NCBI GenBank assembly: GCA_045635885.1
Contig: JAZTWO010000076.1
Coordinates: forward strand, 1-64,000
DNA: 64,000 nucleotides
From: RGIG4608 sp045635885
GTDB lineage: Bacteria; Bacillota; Clostridia; Oscillospirales; CAG-272
Direction: 5' to 3'
A program made the translations under genes and the position numbers. The notes beneath the pieces were generated by a model. That model did no database searches and was not told where the DNA came from. It was given only the letters and a program-made list of their open reading frames with translations. Shown here piece by piece: positions 33,940 through 42,400 of the stretch; position 1 is the first letter of the stretch, and each line of letters begins with the position of its first letter.

Positions 33940-34782
33940 ATGTATATAATTAGTAATAAAAAAATAAAGATTCAAATTAGTGAAATTGGCGCTGAAGTTA
34001 GAACTGTAATATATAACGGAAAAGAACGCGCTTGGCAAAATAAAACAGGCGAGTGGTCTGGATGTGCAATCTTGCTTTTCCCATTCGCAGGCTTTAACCG
34101 ACTCATTTATGACGGAGTTGATTTCGGTGTTCAAAAGCACGGATTTTGCAGAAGTGAAGAATTCAATCTTGTTTCACAGGCTGAAAATAGCATTGAATTT
34201 GAGCTTTGTGCAAATGATAGAACAAGAGCAGTATATCCATACGAATTCGCGTTCAGAGTAAAATATGAGCTTGTGGATGATGGATATGAGGTTTCATATA
34301 CGATCAAAAACACGAGTGAAAAGGCAATCCCTCTCGCGTGTGGTGGACACGAGTCCTTCGCACTTGATAATGAAGTAGAAAACTACTACGTTGAATTTGA
34401 AAAGGAAGAATATTTTGACTTTCTTATTCATAATTCAAGTGGTATGCTCACAGGTGAGAAAGTAAATCACGGAGCGGGTAAAATTTTGCCTCTCGAAAAG
34501 GATTTTACTGATAATAGCGCAACTGTTATTCTTGGCAACATCAATTCAAGAAAAGCAACACTTAAAGATAAGAAAACCGATGAAAAGGTGGTTGAAATCA
34601 CATTCGACGGCTTTTCAAATCTTCTTTTGTGGCATCCCCACGGTTCAAAAATGCTTTGCATTGAGCCTTGGCAGTGCTTGCCATCATATGTTGATGAAAT
34701 AAAAGAATTTAAAGAGAGAAAAGGCGTGATCAACCTTTCTCAAAACTGTGAAATTGCATTCACAAGAAAGATCACATATTAA
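33940..34782 (+). CDS. Aldose 1-epimerase family protein (GalM-like)
   Basis: The 280-residue protein fits the shorter LACX-like aldose-1-epimerase subfamily: ISEIGAEVRTVIYNGKE, ILLFPFAGFNRL, QKHGFCRSEEF with the conserved His-Gly, a ACGGHESFAL block with the second His, and LLLWHPHGSKMLCIEPWQ with the conserved Glu. Such enzymes interconvert sugar anomers in the cytoplasm. It is coupled to galE, 2 bp away. Confidence 0.85.
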   Translation: MYIISNKKIKIQISEIGAEVRTVIYNGKERAWQNKTGEWSGCAILLFPFAGFNRLIYDGVDFGVQKHGFCRSEEFNLVSQAENSIEFELCANDRTRAVYPYEFAFRVKYELVDDGYEVSYTIKNTSEKAIPLACGGHESFALDNEVENYYVEFEKEEYFDFLIHNSSGMLTGEKVNHGAGKILPLEKDFTDNSATVILGNINSRKATLKDKKTDEKVVEITFDGFSNLLLWHPHGSKMLCIEPWQCLPSYVDEIKEFKERKGVINLSQNCEIAFTRKITY

Positions 34783-34822
34783 TTTAGGCAATATATTTTT
34801 ATATATTCAAAATAAACAGCGT

Positions 34823-34850
34823 TTGAGGAAAACCGATGGGGCATTATATT
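34823..34850 (+). promoter_or_regulatory. Possible internal promoter before the msmX-like gene
   Basis: TTGAGG (34823-34828), 16 bp, TATATT (34845-34850) in the 116-bp gap after the aldose epimerase gene. It would let a general-purpose ATPase be made independently. Imperfect CCGAT / ATCGG arms surround the -10 box. Weak match. Confidence 0.4.
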
Positions 34851-34898
34851 TTAGCCACCGCATATATCGGCCAAAAGTAACGCAAAAAGGAGAAAAAT

Positions 34899-36080
34899 AT
34901 GTCAACAGTAACACTTAAGCATGTTTACAAAGTGTACGAAAACGCAGACAAAAAGGCAGTTAATACAAAACCTGCCGTATCCGATTTCTGCATGGAAATT
35001 CAGGATAAAGAATTCATTGTATTCGTTGGTCCTTCAGGTTGTGGTAAATCTACAACACTTCGTATGATCGCAGGTCTTGAAGAAATTAGCGACGGTGAAA
35101 TTTGGATTGACGATACACTCGTTAATAACGTAGCACCTAAGGATAGAGATATCGCAATGGTATTCCAAAACTATGCTCTTTATCCCCATATGACCGTATA
35201 TGATAATATGGCATTTGGTCTTAAGCTCCGTAAAATCCAAGACCCCGTAACAGGACAGCTCAGAAAGTACACCAAGGCAGAAATTGACGAAAAGGTTCAG
35301 CACGCAGCAAAGATTCTTGCAATTGAAGAATACCTTAAGAGAAAGCCCAAAGCATTGTCCGGTGGTCAGCGTCAGAGAGTTGCCCTTGGTAGAACTATCG
35401 TTCGTAACCCCAAGGTGTTCCTTCTTGACGAACCTCTTTCAAACCTTGACGCAAAGCTTAGAGCAACAATGAGAAGTGAAATTATCAAACTTCACGACCA
35501 GCTCGGTGCTACATTTATTTATGTAACTCACGACCAGGTTGAAGCTATGACAATGGGTACAAGAATCGTTGTTATGAGAGACGGTTTTGTTCAGCAGATT
35601 GGCGCTCCCCAGGAACTTTATGACTATCCTATCAACACATTCGTTGCAGGATTTATTGGTACACCTCAGATGAACTTCTTTGACGGTAGAATTACTCCCG
35701 ATGGTGTTATTACATTTGCTAATAATCAGACAATTAAGCTTTCAAAAGAAGCTCTTGCTAACTTTGATACATCAAAGATCGGTTCAGGTCTTGATATTAT
35801 TATGGGTGTTCGTCCCGGTGACCTTAAGCTTCTTGAAACTCCCAATGATATGAGCGTTTCTGCTAAGGTTGAAGTTGTTGAAGCACTTGGTAACGAAACT
35901 ATCATTTATGCTAACCTTGATAAGAATGCAGACGGTTCTATCGAAAAGAGTCCTACAAGCATTGTTGCTTCTGCAAAACTTAAGAAGAATCCTGCACGTC
36001 GTTCTGAAATCATTCTCGGTATCGACGAAGAATCAATACATATTTTTGAAAAAGCAACTGAAAGAAGTATCAGAAAATAA
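34899..36080 (+). CDS. msmX: Sugar ABC importer ATPase, MsmX/UgpC type
   Basis: The 393-residue protein has Walker A GPSGCGKSTT, Q-loop FQNYALYPHMTVYDN, the ABC signature LSGGQRQRVALGR, Walker B VFLLDEPLSNLDAKLR, the H-loop in YVTHDQVEAMTMG, and a C-terminal TOBE regulatory domain (~240-393). MsmX-type ATPases energise several sugar importers that lack their own ATPase. That fits the permease pair at 24.9-26.7 kb, which has none. A terminator follows. Confidence 0.92.
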   Translation: MSTVTLKHVYKVYENADKKAVNTKPAVSDFCMEIQDKEFIVFVGPSGCGKSTTLRMIAGLEEISDGEIWIDDTLVNNVAPKDRDIAMVFQNYALYPHMTVYDNMAFGLKLRKIQDPVTGQLRKYTKAEIDEKVQHAAKILAIEEYLKRKPKALSGGQRQRVALGRTIVRNPKVFLLDEPLSNLDAKLRATMRSEIIKLHDQLGATFIYVTHDQVEAMTMGTRIVVMRDGFVQQIGAPQELYDYPINTFVAGFIGTPQMNFFDGRITPDGVITFANNQTIKLSKEALANFDTSKIGSGLDIIMGVRPGDLKLLETPNDMSVSAKVEVVEALGNETIIYANLDKNADGSIEKSPTSIVASAKLKKNPARRSEIILGIDEESIHIFEKATERSIRK

Positions 36081-36090
36081 AATTATATCT

Positions 36091-36117
36091 AAAAAGGAGA
36101 AGCTCGCTTCTCCTTTT
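36091..36117 (+). terminator. Terminator of the msmX-like gene and the long operon
   Basis: AAAAAGGAGAAGC-TCG-CTTCTCCTTTTT, a long perfect stem with a T tail. Confidence 0.9.
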
Positions 36118-36138
36118 TAGAAATTGATAGGTAATAAT

Positions 36139-37185
36139 ATGGATATAGTTAAACTTATACCTGCCTATAAAAGCATTATTTGGGGTGGGAATAAACTTAA
36201 AACTGAATACGGTAAAGATACTGATTTATCACCATTGGCAGAAACGTGGGAATTGTCATTCCACAAGGATGGAAAAAGCTTGCTTGAAAACGGCACACCT
36301 CTTTGTGACGTAGCAACTGAGGAAGATCTTGGTGACAACTGCAAAGGATTTGATTTTTTTCCTGTGCTTGTTAAATTTATTGATGCTCAGGATAAGCTTT
36401 CTGTTCAGGTGCATCCTTCAGATGAATATGCATTAAAGCACGAAAACAGTCTTGGTAAAACTGAGATGTGGTATATTGTTGATGCAGACGAGGGTGCAGG
36501 TATATACCTTGGTTTTGAAAAGGATATTACTCGTGAACAGTTTGAAAAGGCAATTGACGAAAAAAAATTAACCGATTTTCTCAAATTCATTCCTGTAAGC
36601 AAGGGTGAAAGTTATTTTATTCCATCTGGAACAATACACGCAATTTGTGCAGGATGTCTTATTTGTGAAATTCAACAAAATAGCAATATCACATATCGAG
36701 TTTATGACTATGGCAGACGAGATAAGAATGGAAATGAAAGAGAATTGCACGTTGCCAAGGCAATGGACGTTTCTGATTTGACTGCTATTGAGCCCAAGGA
36801 ATTGAATATTCAAACAGAAGATGGTCTTCTTAAAGGAATAAATAAATTCTTTACTGCGACATTGGTTGAAATCAACGGTAGCAAGGCATTTAAAACAGAT
36901 AAAAACACATTCCGTTGCTTTACTTGTCTTGACGGAGACGGCAAAATAGGTGATGTTGATATTAATAAAGGCGAAACTGTTTTTGTTCCTGCAACTGCAA
37001 GTGCTTTTAATGCAAGTGGTAATTTTAGTGCCATAATGACCACTATTCGTAAGTATTGTTTGTATAATGATGGCAAATCATTTAGAGTTGAAAATGACCT
37101 TGGTCAAACAATTGCAACTAATGATAGTATGGATGCTTTGTTAAATACTTGTGGACTTACAGTATCCGATATTGAAAATTTGTAA
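36139..37185 (+). CDS. manA: Mannose-6-phosphate isomerase, class I
   Basis: The 348-residue cupin enzyme has the zinc-binding block SVQVHPSDEYA, KTEMWYIVDADEGAGIYLGF, IPSGTIHAICAGCLICEIQQ and the NITYRVYDYGRRD motif typical of the short Firmicutes type. It interconverts mannose-6-P and fructose-6-P, so it would channel mannose released by the GH38 enzyme. The ATG at 36139 is chosen over an upstream TTG because the conserved N terminus (IVKLIPAYKSIIWGG) starts there. It lies between two terminators and no promoter of its own was recognised, so it may depend on readthrough from upstream. Confidence 0.92.
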   Translation: MDIVKLIPAYKSIIWGGNKLKTEYGKDTDLSPLAETWELSFHKDGKSLLENGTPLCDVATEEDLGDNCKGFDFFPVLVKFIDAQDKLSVQVHPSDEYALKHENSLGKTEMWYIVDADEGAGIYLGFEKDITREQFEKAIDEKKLTDFLKFIPVSKGESYFIPSGTIHAICAGCLICEIQQNSNITYRVYDYGRRDKNGNERELHVAKAMDVSDLTAIEPKELNIQTEDGLLKGINKFFTATLVEINGSKAFKTDKNTFRCFTCLDGDGKIGDVDINKGETVFVPATASAFNASGNFSAIMTTIRKYCLYNDGKSFRVENDLGQTIATNDSMDALLNTCGLTVSDIENL

Positions 37186-37190
37186 AAAAT

Positions 37191-37222
37191 TAATCTCCTT
37201 TGCATTTGCAAAGGAGATTTTT
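37191..37222 (+). terminator. Terminator of manA
   Basis: AATCTCCTTTGC-ATTT-GCAAAGGAGATT followed by T's. Confidence 0.92.
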
Positions 37223-37245
37223 GTTGACAAAATGTACTTTGTTAC

Positions 37246-37274
37246 TTGATAAATATTTGATTTTATGTTACAAT
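37246..37274 (+). promoter_or_regulatory. Promoter of the esterase gene
   Basis: TTGATA (37246-37251), 17 bp, TACAAT (37269-37274); a TTGACA at 37224-37229 with TGATAA 17 bp downstream (37247-37252) is a weaker alternative. Confidence 0.7.
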
Positions 37275-37301
37275 AATAAAAAGTGATTTAAGGAGTTTAT
37301 T

Positions 37302-38396
37302 ATGTCAAAAATCTATTTTAGAAACTCAAAAAATTGGACAAAGGTAATTGCTAATTGTGAAAATATAGAGCTTGTTGAACGTGATGCGCAGGGTGACTAT
37401 ATTTTTGATAATAAACAAAATGACTGTGTTTGTTTTGGCAATCAAAATGAAAAGACAAGCAAGGTTTATCCCGGTGCACTCTCTATTGGTGTAGAATACA
37501 AAACTAATAAGGGAATGAATAAGGATTTGACCTATCTTTTTTCTAAAAACATTGAAATAACAGGAAAAGTTGATAATTATATTTTGATTGATGAGAAAAA
37601 TCTTTCTCATAGAGTGGACAAGAGCAAAAAAGTTAGTGTGTTTGTGCCCAATAGTTATGATGGCACTATAGCACACGATATTTTATACTTTTTTGATGCT
37701 CAAAATTTGTTTTGTGGTGCAGGCGATTATACAGAAAATGGCGACCCCTATGGCTCATGGCAGATTGACGTTGTTATTAGTGAGCTTTATCGTCAGTATG
37801 GAAAGAATTTGATTGTTGTTGGAATTGATAATGCCGACGAGTATAGAAGTCACGAGTTGTTTATGAATCCTGCAAAATTTGGCGCACTTGCCCCCTTGGC
37901 TACCGCTATTCCTGATGACAACTTTTCAAAAGGCTATCTTGAGGGGCTTGATGATTTTATGAAACAGACACTCCACCCATTTATCAAAGAAAAATACTGC
38001 GTTAAGGAAGATAATATCGGTGTTGGTGGTTCATCAATGGGCGGAATAGCTGCATTCTATTGCGGACTTCGTGAATTGGGTTTTTATAAGTACGTTCTCT
38101 CATATTCTCCTGCCTATGGACTTTATGAAATGAGTGCATTTGAGAATTGGTTTGCAAACAAAAAGTTTGCAAATAACAAAGAAATTTTGCCCAAAATTCA
38201 TATTTATTGTGGAGAGGGCGATCCACTTGAAAGATTACTTGTTGGCTCAACTAAAGCGATGAAGGGAACACTTGTAAGATACGGTTATCCTGAAAATAAG
38301 TTATTTGAAACTTATGACGAAGAGAAGCCCCACAATGAAGAAAGCTGGAGACTTATACTTGGCGAAAGTTTTACAAAATTATTAGAATTAAATTGA
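37302..38396 (+). CDS. Esterase D-type alpha/beta hydrolase with a CBM-like N terminus
   Basis: The 364-residue protein has an esterase domain (residues ~105-360) with the nucleophile motif GGSSMGG, an N-terminal VSVFVPNSYDG / ILYFFDAQNLF strand pair, the acid region CGEGDPLERL, and a C-terminal His in KPHNEESWR. The first ~50 residues (IYFRNSKNWTKV and DCVCFGNQNEKTS) loosely match starch-binding CBM25/26 modules. There is no signal peptide, so it should act in the cytoplasm, perhaps deacylating a glucan oligosaccharide for the adjacent GH13 enzyme. The esterase fold is confident; the CBM is tentative. Confidence 0.75.
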   Translation: MSKIYFRNSKNWTKVIANCENIELVERDAQGDYIFDNKQNDCVCFGNQNEKTSKVYPGALSIGVEYKTNKGMNKDLTYLFSKNIEITGKVDNYILIDEKNLSHRVDKSKKVSVFVPNSYDGTIAHDILYFFDAQNLFCGAGDYTENGDPYGSWQIDVVISELYRQYGKNLIVVGIDNADEYRSHELFMNPAKFGALAPLATAIPDDNFSKGYLEGLDDFMKQTLHPFIKEKYCVKEDNIGVGGSSMGGIAAFYCGLRELGFYKYVLSYSPAYGLYEMSAFENWFANKKFANNKEILPKIHIYCGEGDPLERLLVGSTKAMKGTLVRYGYPENKLFETYDEEKPHNEESWRLILGESFTKLLELN

Positions 38397-38436
38397 CTTT
38401 TAATCGAAAAAATGATATAATACAATGTTATCATTT
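38393..38436 (+). promoter_or_regulatory. Promoter and candidate operator of the GH13 gene
   Basis: TTGACT (38393-38398, overlapping the esterase stop), 17 bp, TATAAT (38416-38421). A perfect inverted repeat AAATGATA-N11-TATCATTT (38410-38436) covers the -10 box and the start site, the position expected for a repressor operator. Confidence 0.7.
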
Positions 38437-38453
38437 GCATAAAGGAGATATTT

Positions 38454-40109
38454 ATGGAAAAGACAAGATGGTATAAGGATATGGTGTTTTACCAAATATG
38501 GCCACGTTCCTTTAAGGACGGAGATGGTGACGGTATGGGAGATTTATGGGGAGTTTATGAAAAACTTGATTACATTAAATCTCTTGGATGTGACGGCATT
38601 TGGTTTTCGCCCTTATATCCTTCGCCAGGTATTGATTGCGGATACGATATTTCAGATTACTATGATATAGCAGAAGAATTTGGCGGAATGGAAGCATTTG
38701 AAAAGGTGCTTTACGGTGCTCACGAACGAGGTATGAAGATTATAATGGACCTTGTTGTAAATCACACAAGTGACCAGCACGAATGGTTTCAAAAAAGCCG
38801 TCAGAGAATAGAGCCATATACTGATTATTATATTTGGAGACCTGCCAAGAAAAATGGAAAGCTCCCGAATAACTGGGACTCACTTTTTGAAGGCAAGGCA
38901 TGGGCTTGGGATGAGGTGCGTCAAGAATATTATATGCATCTTTTTGCAATTCAACAGGCAGATTTGAATATGGATAATCCACTTGTTCGTGAAGAGGTAA
39001 AGAATATTCTTCGTTTTTGGCTTGATAAGGGTGTCGACGGTTTTAGAGAGGACGTTATTACGTTTATTTCAAAGCCCGACGGTTTGCCCGACGATAAAAT
39101 TATGCCTGCTTCAAAGGGTATATTTATGTTTAATCACGGTCCACATCTCCACGAATATCTTGAGGAATTTCACCGTGATGTTTTTTCAAAATATGACTGT
39201 ATGACACTTGCAGAAGCACCATTGGTAACTCCCAAAAAGGCGCTTGAATATATTGATGAGAAAAACAATCCCGTTCTTGATATGATGATTCAATTTTCCA
39301 CTCAAGAAGCAGACTGTTTTATGACTGACTATTATCATATGCCATTCAATCTCAGAAAGCTTAAAAAGTGCTATTCAAAATGGCAGAATGGGCTTGAGGG
39401 TAGGGGTTGGAATATGCTTTATATTGAAAATCACGATCATCCGAGAATGGTTTCTCGTTACGGTAGCGAAAAATTCCAAAAAGAGAGCGCTATGATGCTT
39501 GCGATTTCATATCTTTTCCAAAAGGGAACGCCATTTATTTATCAGGGTCAAGAAATTGGTATGACAAACTGGTATCCCAACGACCCACATATGTATGAAG
39601 ATGTGCAAACTCTTTGGCAATATAATAATGTTGCAACAAAGAAGTCAGACAAAAAGCGTCTTGAAAGATTGTGGCACGGATCTCGTGATTCTGCAAGAAC
39701 TCCTGTTCAATGGAGTGCCGAAGAAAACGCAGGATTTACAACAGGTACACCTTGGTTTTATGTTAATGAGAATTATAAGCACATTAATGTGGCGGATCAA
39801 GAAGCAGATAAAAATTCTATTTTGAATTTCTACCGTTGCGCAATAAAGCTTCGTAAAGAGCTTTCAAGCGTTAAAAACGGTAATTATATTGAGTATGGAA
39901 AGCATTCTTCGTCTTTCTATACATATTCACGTGAGGATGAGAATGAAAAAATTCTTGTTGTTTGCTCGTTTACAGAGAAGAGCAAGAAGTGGCGCGTTCC
40001 TTCGGGATTTGATCTTTCAAGCGGCGAGCTTTTGCTCTGCAACTATGATAAGCTTGATAAATCAATTCTTAAACCTTACGAAACAAGAGTATATAGGTGG
40101 AAAAAATAA
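38454..40109 (+). CDS. GH13 alpha-glucosidase (oligo-1,6-glucosidase type)
   Basis: The 551-residue enzyme has the GH13 conserved regions: IIMDLVVNHTSDQHEWF (region I), VDGFREDVITF with the nucleophile Asp near 200 (II), MTLAEAPLV with the acid/base Glu near 254 (III), and YIENHDHPR (IV). Its N terminus (RWYKDMVFYQIWPRSFKDGDGDGMGD) and length are typical of oligo-1,6-glucosidase and sucrase-isomaltase-like enzymes. It is cytoplasmic and releases glucose from short alpha-glucans. It shares a transcription unit with the EamA transporter gene 3 bp downstream. Confidence 0.92.
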   Translation: MEKTRWYKDMVFYQIWPRSFKDGDGDGMGDLWGVYEKLDYIKSLGCDGIWFSPLYPSPGIDCGYDISDYYDIAEEFGGMEAFEKVLYGAHERGMKIIMDLVVNHTSDQHEWFQKSRQRIEPYTDYYIWRPAKKNGKLPNNWDSLFEGKAWAWDEVRQEYYMHLFAIQQADLNMDNPLVREEVKNILRFWLDKGVDGFREDVITFISKPDGLPDDKIMPASKGIFMFNHGPHLHEYLEEFHRDVFSKYDCMTLAEAPLVTPKKALEYIDEKNNPVLDMMIQFSTQEADCFMTDYYHMPFNLRKLKKCYSKWQNGLEGRGWNMLYIENHDHPRMVSRYGSEKFQKESAMMLAISYLFQKGTPFIYQGQEIGMTNWYPNDPHMYEDVQTLWQYNNVATKKSDKKRLERLWHGSRDSARTPVQWSAEENAGFTTGTPWFYVNENYKHINVADQEADKNSILNFYRCAIKLRKELSSVKNGNYIEYGKHSSSFYTYSREDENEKILVVCSFTEKSKKWRVPSGFDLSSGELLLCNYDKLDKSILKPYETRVYRWKK

Positions 40110-40112
40110 TAT

Positions 40113-41027
40113 ATGGGGCATAAAAAATATACGTCAATGCTGCTTTTGTTTTTAGCATCAATATTTTGGGGATTTGCGTTTGTAGCGCAGGACCTCGTTG
40201 CAAATATTAAGCCAATCACAGTTGGTATGGTGAGATGGTTTATAGGTGCAATTTTCCTTTTCTTTGTAATAATGATTTGGGATAAGGCAACAAATAGCGG
40301 CAGAAAGCTCATTTCAAAGGGCAAATTGGATTTCACCAAAACAGAAATCCGAGGTGGCATTGTAATGGGTATAATAATTTCAATAGCATCCATTTTTCAA
40401 CAAATGGGTATAAATCAGGGAACAACCGGAGGTAAAGCGGCATTCATTACCGCACTTTACGTTGTTTTAGTTCCGATTTATGCATTGTTTTTGAAAAAGA
40501 GAGCAAAATTAAATGTTTGGATGGCTGTTTTTGTGGCAGTTATTGGATTTTACCTGCTTTGCATTAAAGAGGGAGAGGGAATTGTTCCTTCAGACTTTTG
40601 GGTTATTTTGAGCGCAATGATTTATCCAATTCATATTCTCACAATCGACCATTTCGCCCCCAAATGCGATTGCATCAGAATGTCTTGTTTACAGTTTTTC
40701 TTTGCATTCATAATAAATGGGTGCTTTGCATTCATTCTTGAATCACCTATTCAATGGGGAGAAATTTCAACTCACATTATGCCGTTTTTGTACCTTGGCA
40801 TATTCTCAAGCGGAATTGCTTATACCTTGCAAATTATAGGGCAGAAGAATGTTAATCCCACAGTGGCATCTCTTATTTTGTCACTTGAATCCGTTTTTGG
40901 CTTGCTTGGTGGAATGATAATTTTGGGCGACAAGCTCACTGTGAAAGAGTACATTGGAGCAGGGCTTATATTCTTTGCAGTTGTAATATCACAGGTTGAA
41001 TTTAAAAAGAAAAATCGTGTTCCATAG
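40113..41027 (+). CDS. EamA/DMT-family transporter
   Basis: The 304-residue protein has about ten hydrophobic helices in two EamA repeats; GTTGGKAAFITALYVVLVPIYA in the first half and PTVASLILSLESVFGLLGGMIILG near the C terminus are typical of the drug/metabolite transporter superfamily. The substrate is unknown, and sequence alone does not decide between amino acid, nucleotide-sugar or other metabolite export. It is cotranscribed with the GH13 gene. The stop codon lies inside the loop of the terminator stem. Confidence 0.85.
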   Translation: MGHKKYTSMLLLFLASIFWGFAFVAQDLVANIKPITVGMVRWFIGAIFLFFVIMIWDKATNSGRKLISKGKLDFTKTEIRGGIVMGIIISIASIFQQMGINQGTTGGKAAFITALYVVLVPIYALFLKKRAKLNVWMAVFVAVIGFYLLCIKEGEGIVPSDFWVILSAMIYPIHILTIDHFAPKCDCIRMSCLQFFFAFIINGCFAFILESPIQWGEISTHIMPFLYLGIFSSGIAYTLQIIGQKNVNPTVASLILSLESVFGLLGGMIILGDKLTVKEYIGAGLIFFAVVISQVEFKKKNRVP

Positions 41028-41041
41028 AACACGATTTTTTT
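41010..41041. terminator. Shared terminator of the EamA gene and the convergent recombinase gene
   Basis: AAAAATCGTGTTC-CATA-GAACACGATTTTTTT, a perfect stem with A and T runs, overlapping both gene ends. Confidence 0.92.
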
Positions 41042-42044
41042 AGTCATCTTTTTTGATTTTTGCAAGTGGATTTTGCTCCATTGCGTTGCGCATATTTTCG
41101 TTTGAAACGTGGGTGTAAATTTGCGTTGTATTGAGCTGCTCGTGACCAAGAATATCTTTAAGCACACGCACGTCAACGTTGCCGCTTTGATACATTAGTG
41201 TTGTGGCGGTGTGGCGGAGCTTGTGAACGGAAAAATGCTTTGCCTCAAGCCCTGCAAGTTCAAGATATTTATAAACCATCCATTGAACAGTTTTTACACT
41301 TATTCGCTTATTAAGTCTGCTTAAAAAGAGCGCTTTGGTTTGTACGTTCTCATATTTGGGACTTAAACGAATTTCAAGATAATCGTGAAGCACCGTTCGA
41401 CACGCCTCGTTGAGATAAATTATTCTTTCTTTGTTACCCTTACCAAGAACACGAAGGGAACGAAGCTCACGGTCTATATCGTTTAAGTTGATGCCCACAA
41501 GCTCAGAAAGTCGCATTCCGCAATTGAGAAAAAGCGTGAGAATACAGTAATCTCGCTCCTTGGTGTTTGATTCGGGGTCATCAAGAACTGCTTGAAGAAG
41601 CATCATGGACTCGTCAAGCGTCAAAAATTTTGGCAAGGTTTTCTTGGGCTTGGGTGACTCAATGTTAATTGCGGGATTTTCATCAAAATAGTTTCGCTTT
41701 GTGGTGAAATATTTGTAAAGTCCCTTGATAGCAGAGAGTTTGCGAGCCTTAGCACTCCACATATTTTTGCGAGTGTCGCCCGTGTAAAAAAGAAATTCAT
41801 ATATTTGCTCGGTTTTAACCTTTGAAAGATAGTCGGCATCTATTGAGGTTATGTCAATTTGAATAAACTCCTCAGAGTCGATTTCAATTTTATTTTCAAC
41901 CGCTAAAAGATAGCGAAAAAAGGTGCGAAGATCAAGCATATATTCGTTTACTGTTTTTTCAGAGCAACCTTGAATTGTGCGCTTGTATATGGCAAATTGC
42001 TGAACGTCCTGTGAAAATTCATTAAGTTCGGGGAATGAACTCAT
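41040..42044 (-). CDS. Tyrosine recombinase, XerC/XerD type
   Basis: The 334-residue protein has an N-terminal SAM-like core-binding domain (residues ~1-120) and a C-terminal catalytic domain with Arg in LNCGMRLSELVG, the HxxR box in HKLRHTATTL, His in DILGHEQLNTT and the Tyr nucleophile in QIYTHV. The length and the single architecture suit chromosome dimer resolution or related roles. It is convergent with the EamA gene and lies near tRNA-Arg, but no element boundary or att-like direct repeat is visible, so an integrase of a mobile element is less likely. GGAGG precedes the ATG at 42044. The promoter has an extended TGATATAAT box. Confidence 0.88.
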   Translation of the reverse strand: MSSFPELNEFSQDVQQFAIYKRTIQGCSEKTVNEYMLDLRTFFRYLLAVENKIEIDSEEFIQIDITSIDADYLSKVKTEQIYEFLFYTGDTRKNMWSAKARKLSAIKGLYKYFTTKRNYFDENPAINIESPKPKKTLPKFLTLDESMMLLQAVLDDPESNTKERDYCILTLFLNCGMRLSELVGINLNDIDRELRSLRVLGKGNKERIIYLNEACRTVLHDYLEIRLSPKYENVQTKALFLSRLNKRISVKTVQWMVYKYLELAGLEAKHFSVHKLRHTATTLMYQSGNVDVRVLKDILGHEQLNTTQIYTHVSNENMRNAMEQNPLAKIKKDD

Positions 42045-42146
42045 ATCATACCTCCAATTATACAAAATTACACATTAATTATATCACACTTTTTCAATAA
42101 AGGGAAGAGATATAATAAAATTTTTTAGAAATATTTTCAAAAATGC

Positions 42147-42175
42147 TTGACAAAAAGCGATATATGTGGTAATAT
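42147..42175 (+). promoter_or_regulatory. Promoter of tRNA-Arg
   Basis: TTGACA (42147-42152), 17 bp, TAATAT (42170-42175). Confidence 0.8.
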
Positions 42176-42198
42176 ATATAAGTCGCAGAGAGCGATAT

Positions 42199-42275
42199 GT
42201 GCCATTAGCTCAGCCGGATAGAGTGTTTGGCTACGAACCAAAAGGTCGGGGGTTCGAATCCCTCATGGCACGCCA
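42199..42275 (+). tRNA. tRNA-Arg (anticodon ACG)
   Basis: Acceptor GTGCCAT pairs ATGGCAC; the anticodon loop CTACGAA gives ACG, whose first A is normally edited to inosine; T arm GGGTTCGAATCCC; CCA encoded at 42273-42275. Confidence 0.95.
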
Positions 42276-42277
42276 TA

Positions 42278-42306
42278 AAGGAGATGCAGTTGCATCTCCT
42301 TTTTTG
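42278..42306 (+). terminator. Terminator after tRNA-Arg
   Basis: AAAGGAGATGCA-GT-TGCATCTCCTTTTTT. Confidence 0.92.
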
Positions 42307-42400
42307 TTTTGATTTTTTGCGGACAGTCGAGGACACCTGTCCCTACAACAGATAATAGTAATTTTGGCGGAGATTATAGCCATATTTATTAACAATGTAG

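Noticed and set aside
6155..36080. Sialic acid catabolic operon because of NanE, ROK kinase and NagA
   Set aside because: There is no sialate lyase, sialidase or sialic acid transporter-type gene; the importer is of the LplABC oligosaccharide type.
41040..42306. Integrase next to a tRNA gene as evidence of a genomic island
   Set aside because: The recombinase has a chromosomal XerC/D architecture, no direct repeat of the tRNA 3' end was found, and no phage or conjugation genes lie nearby.
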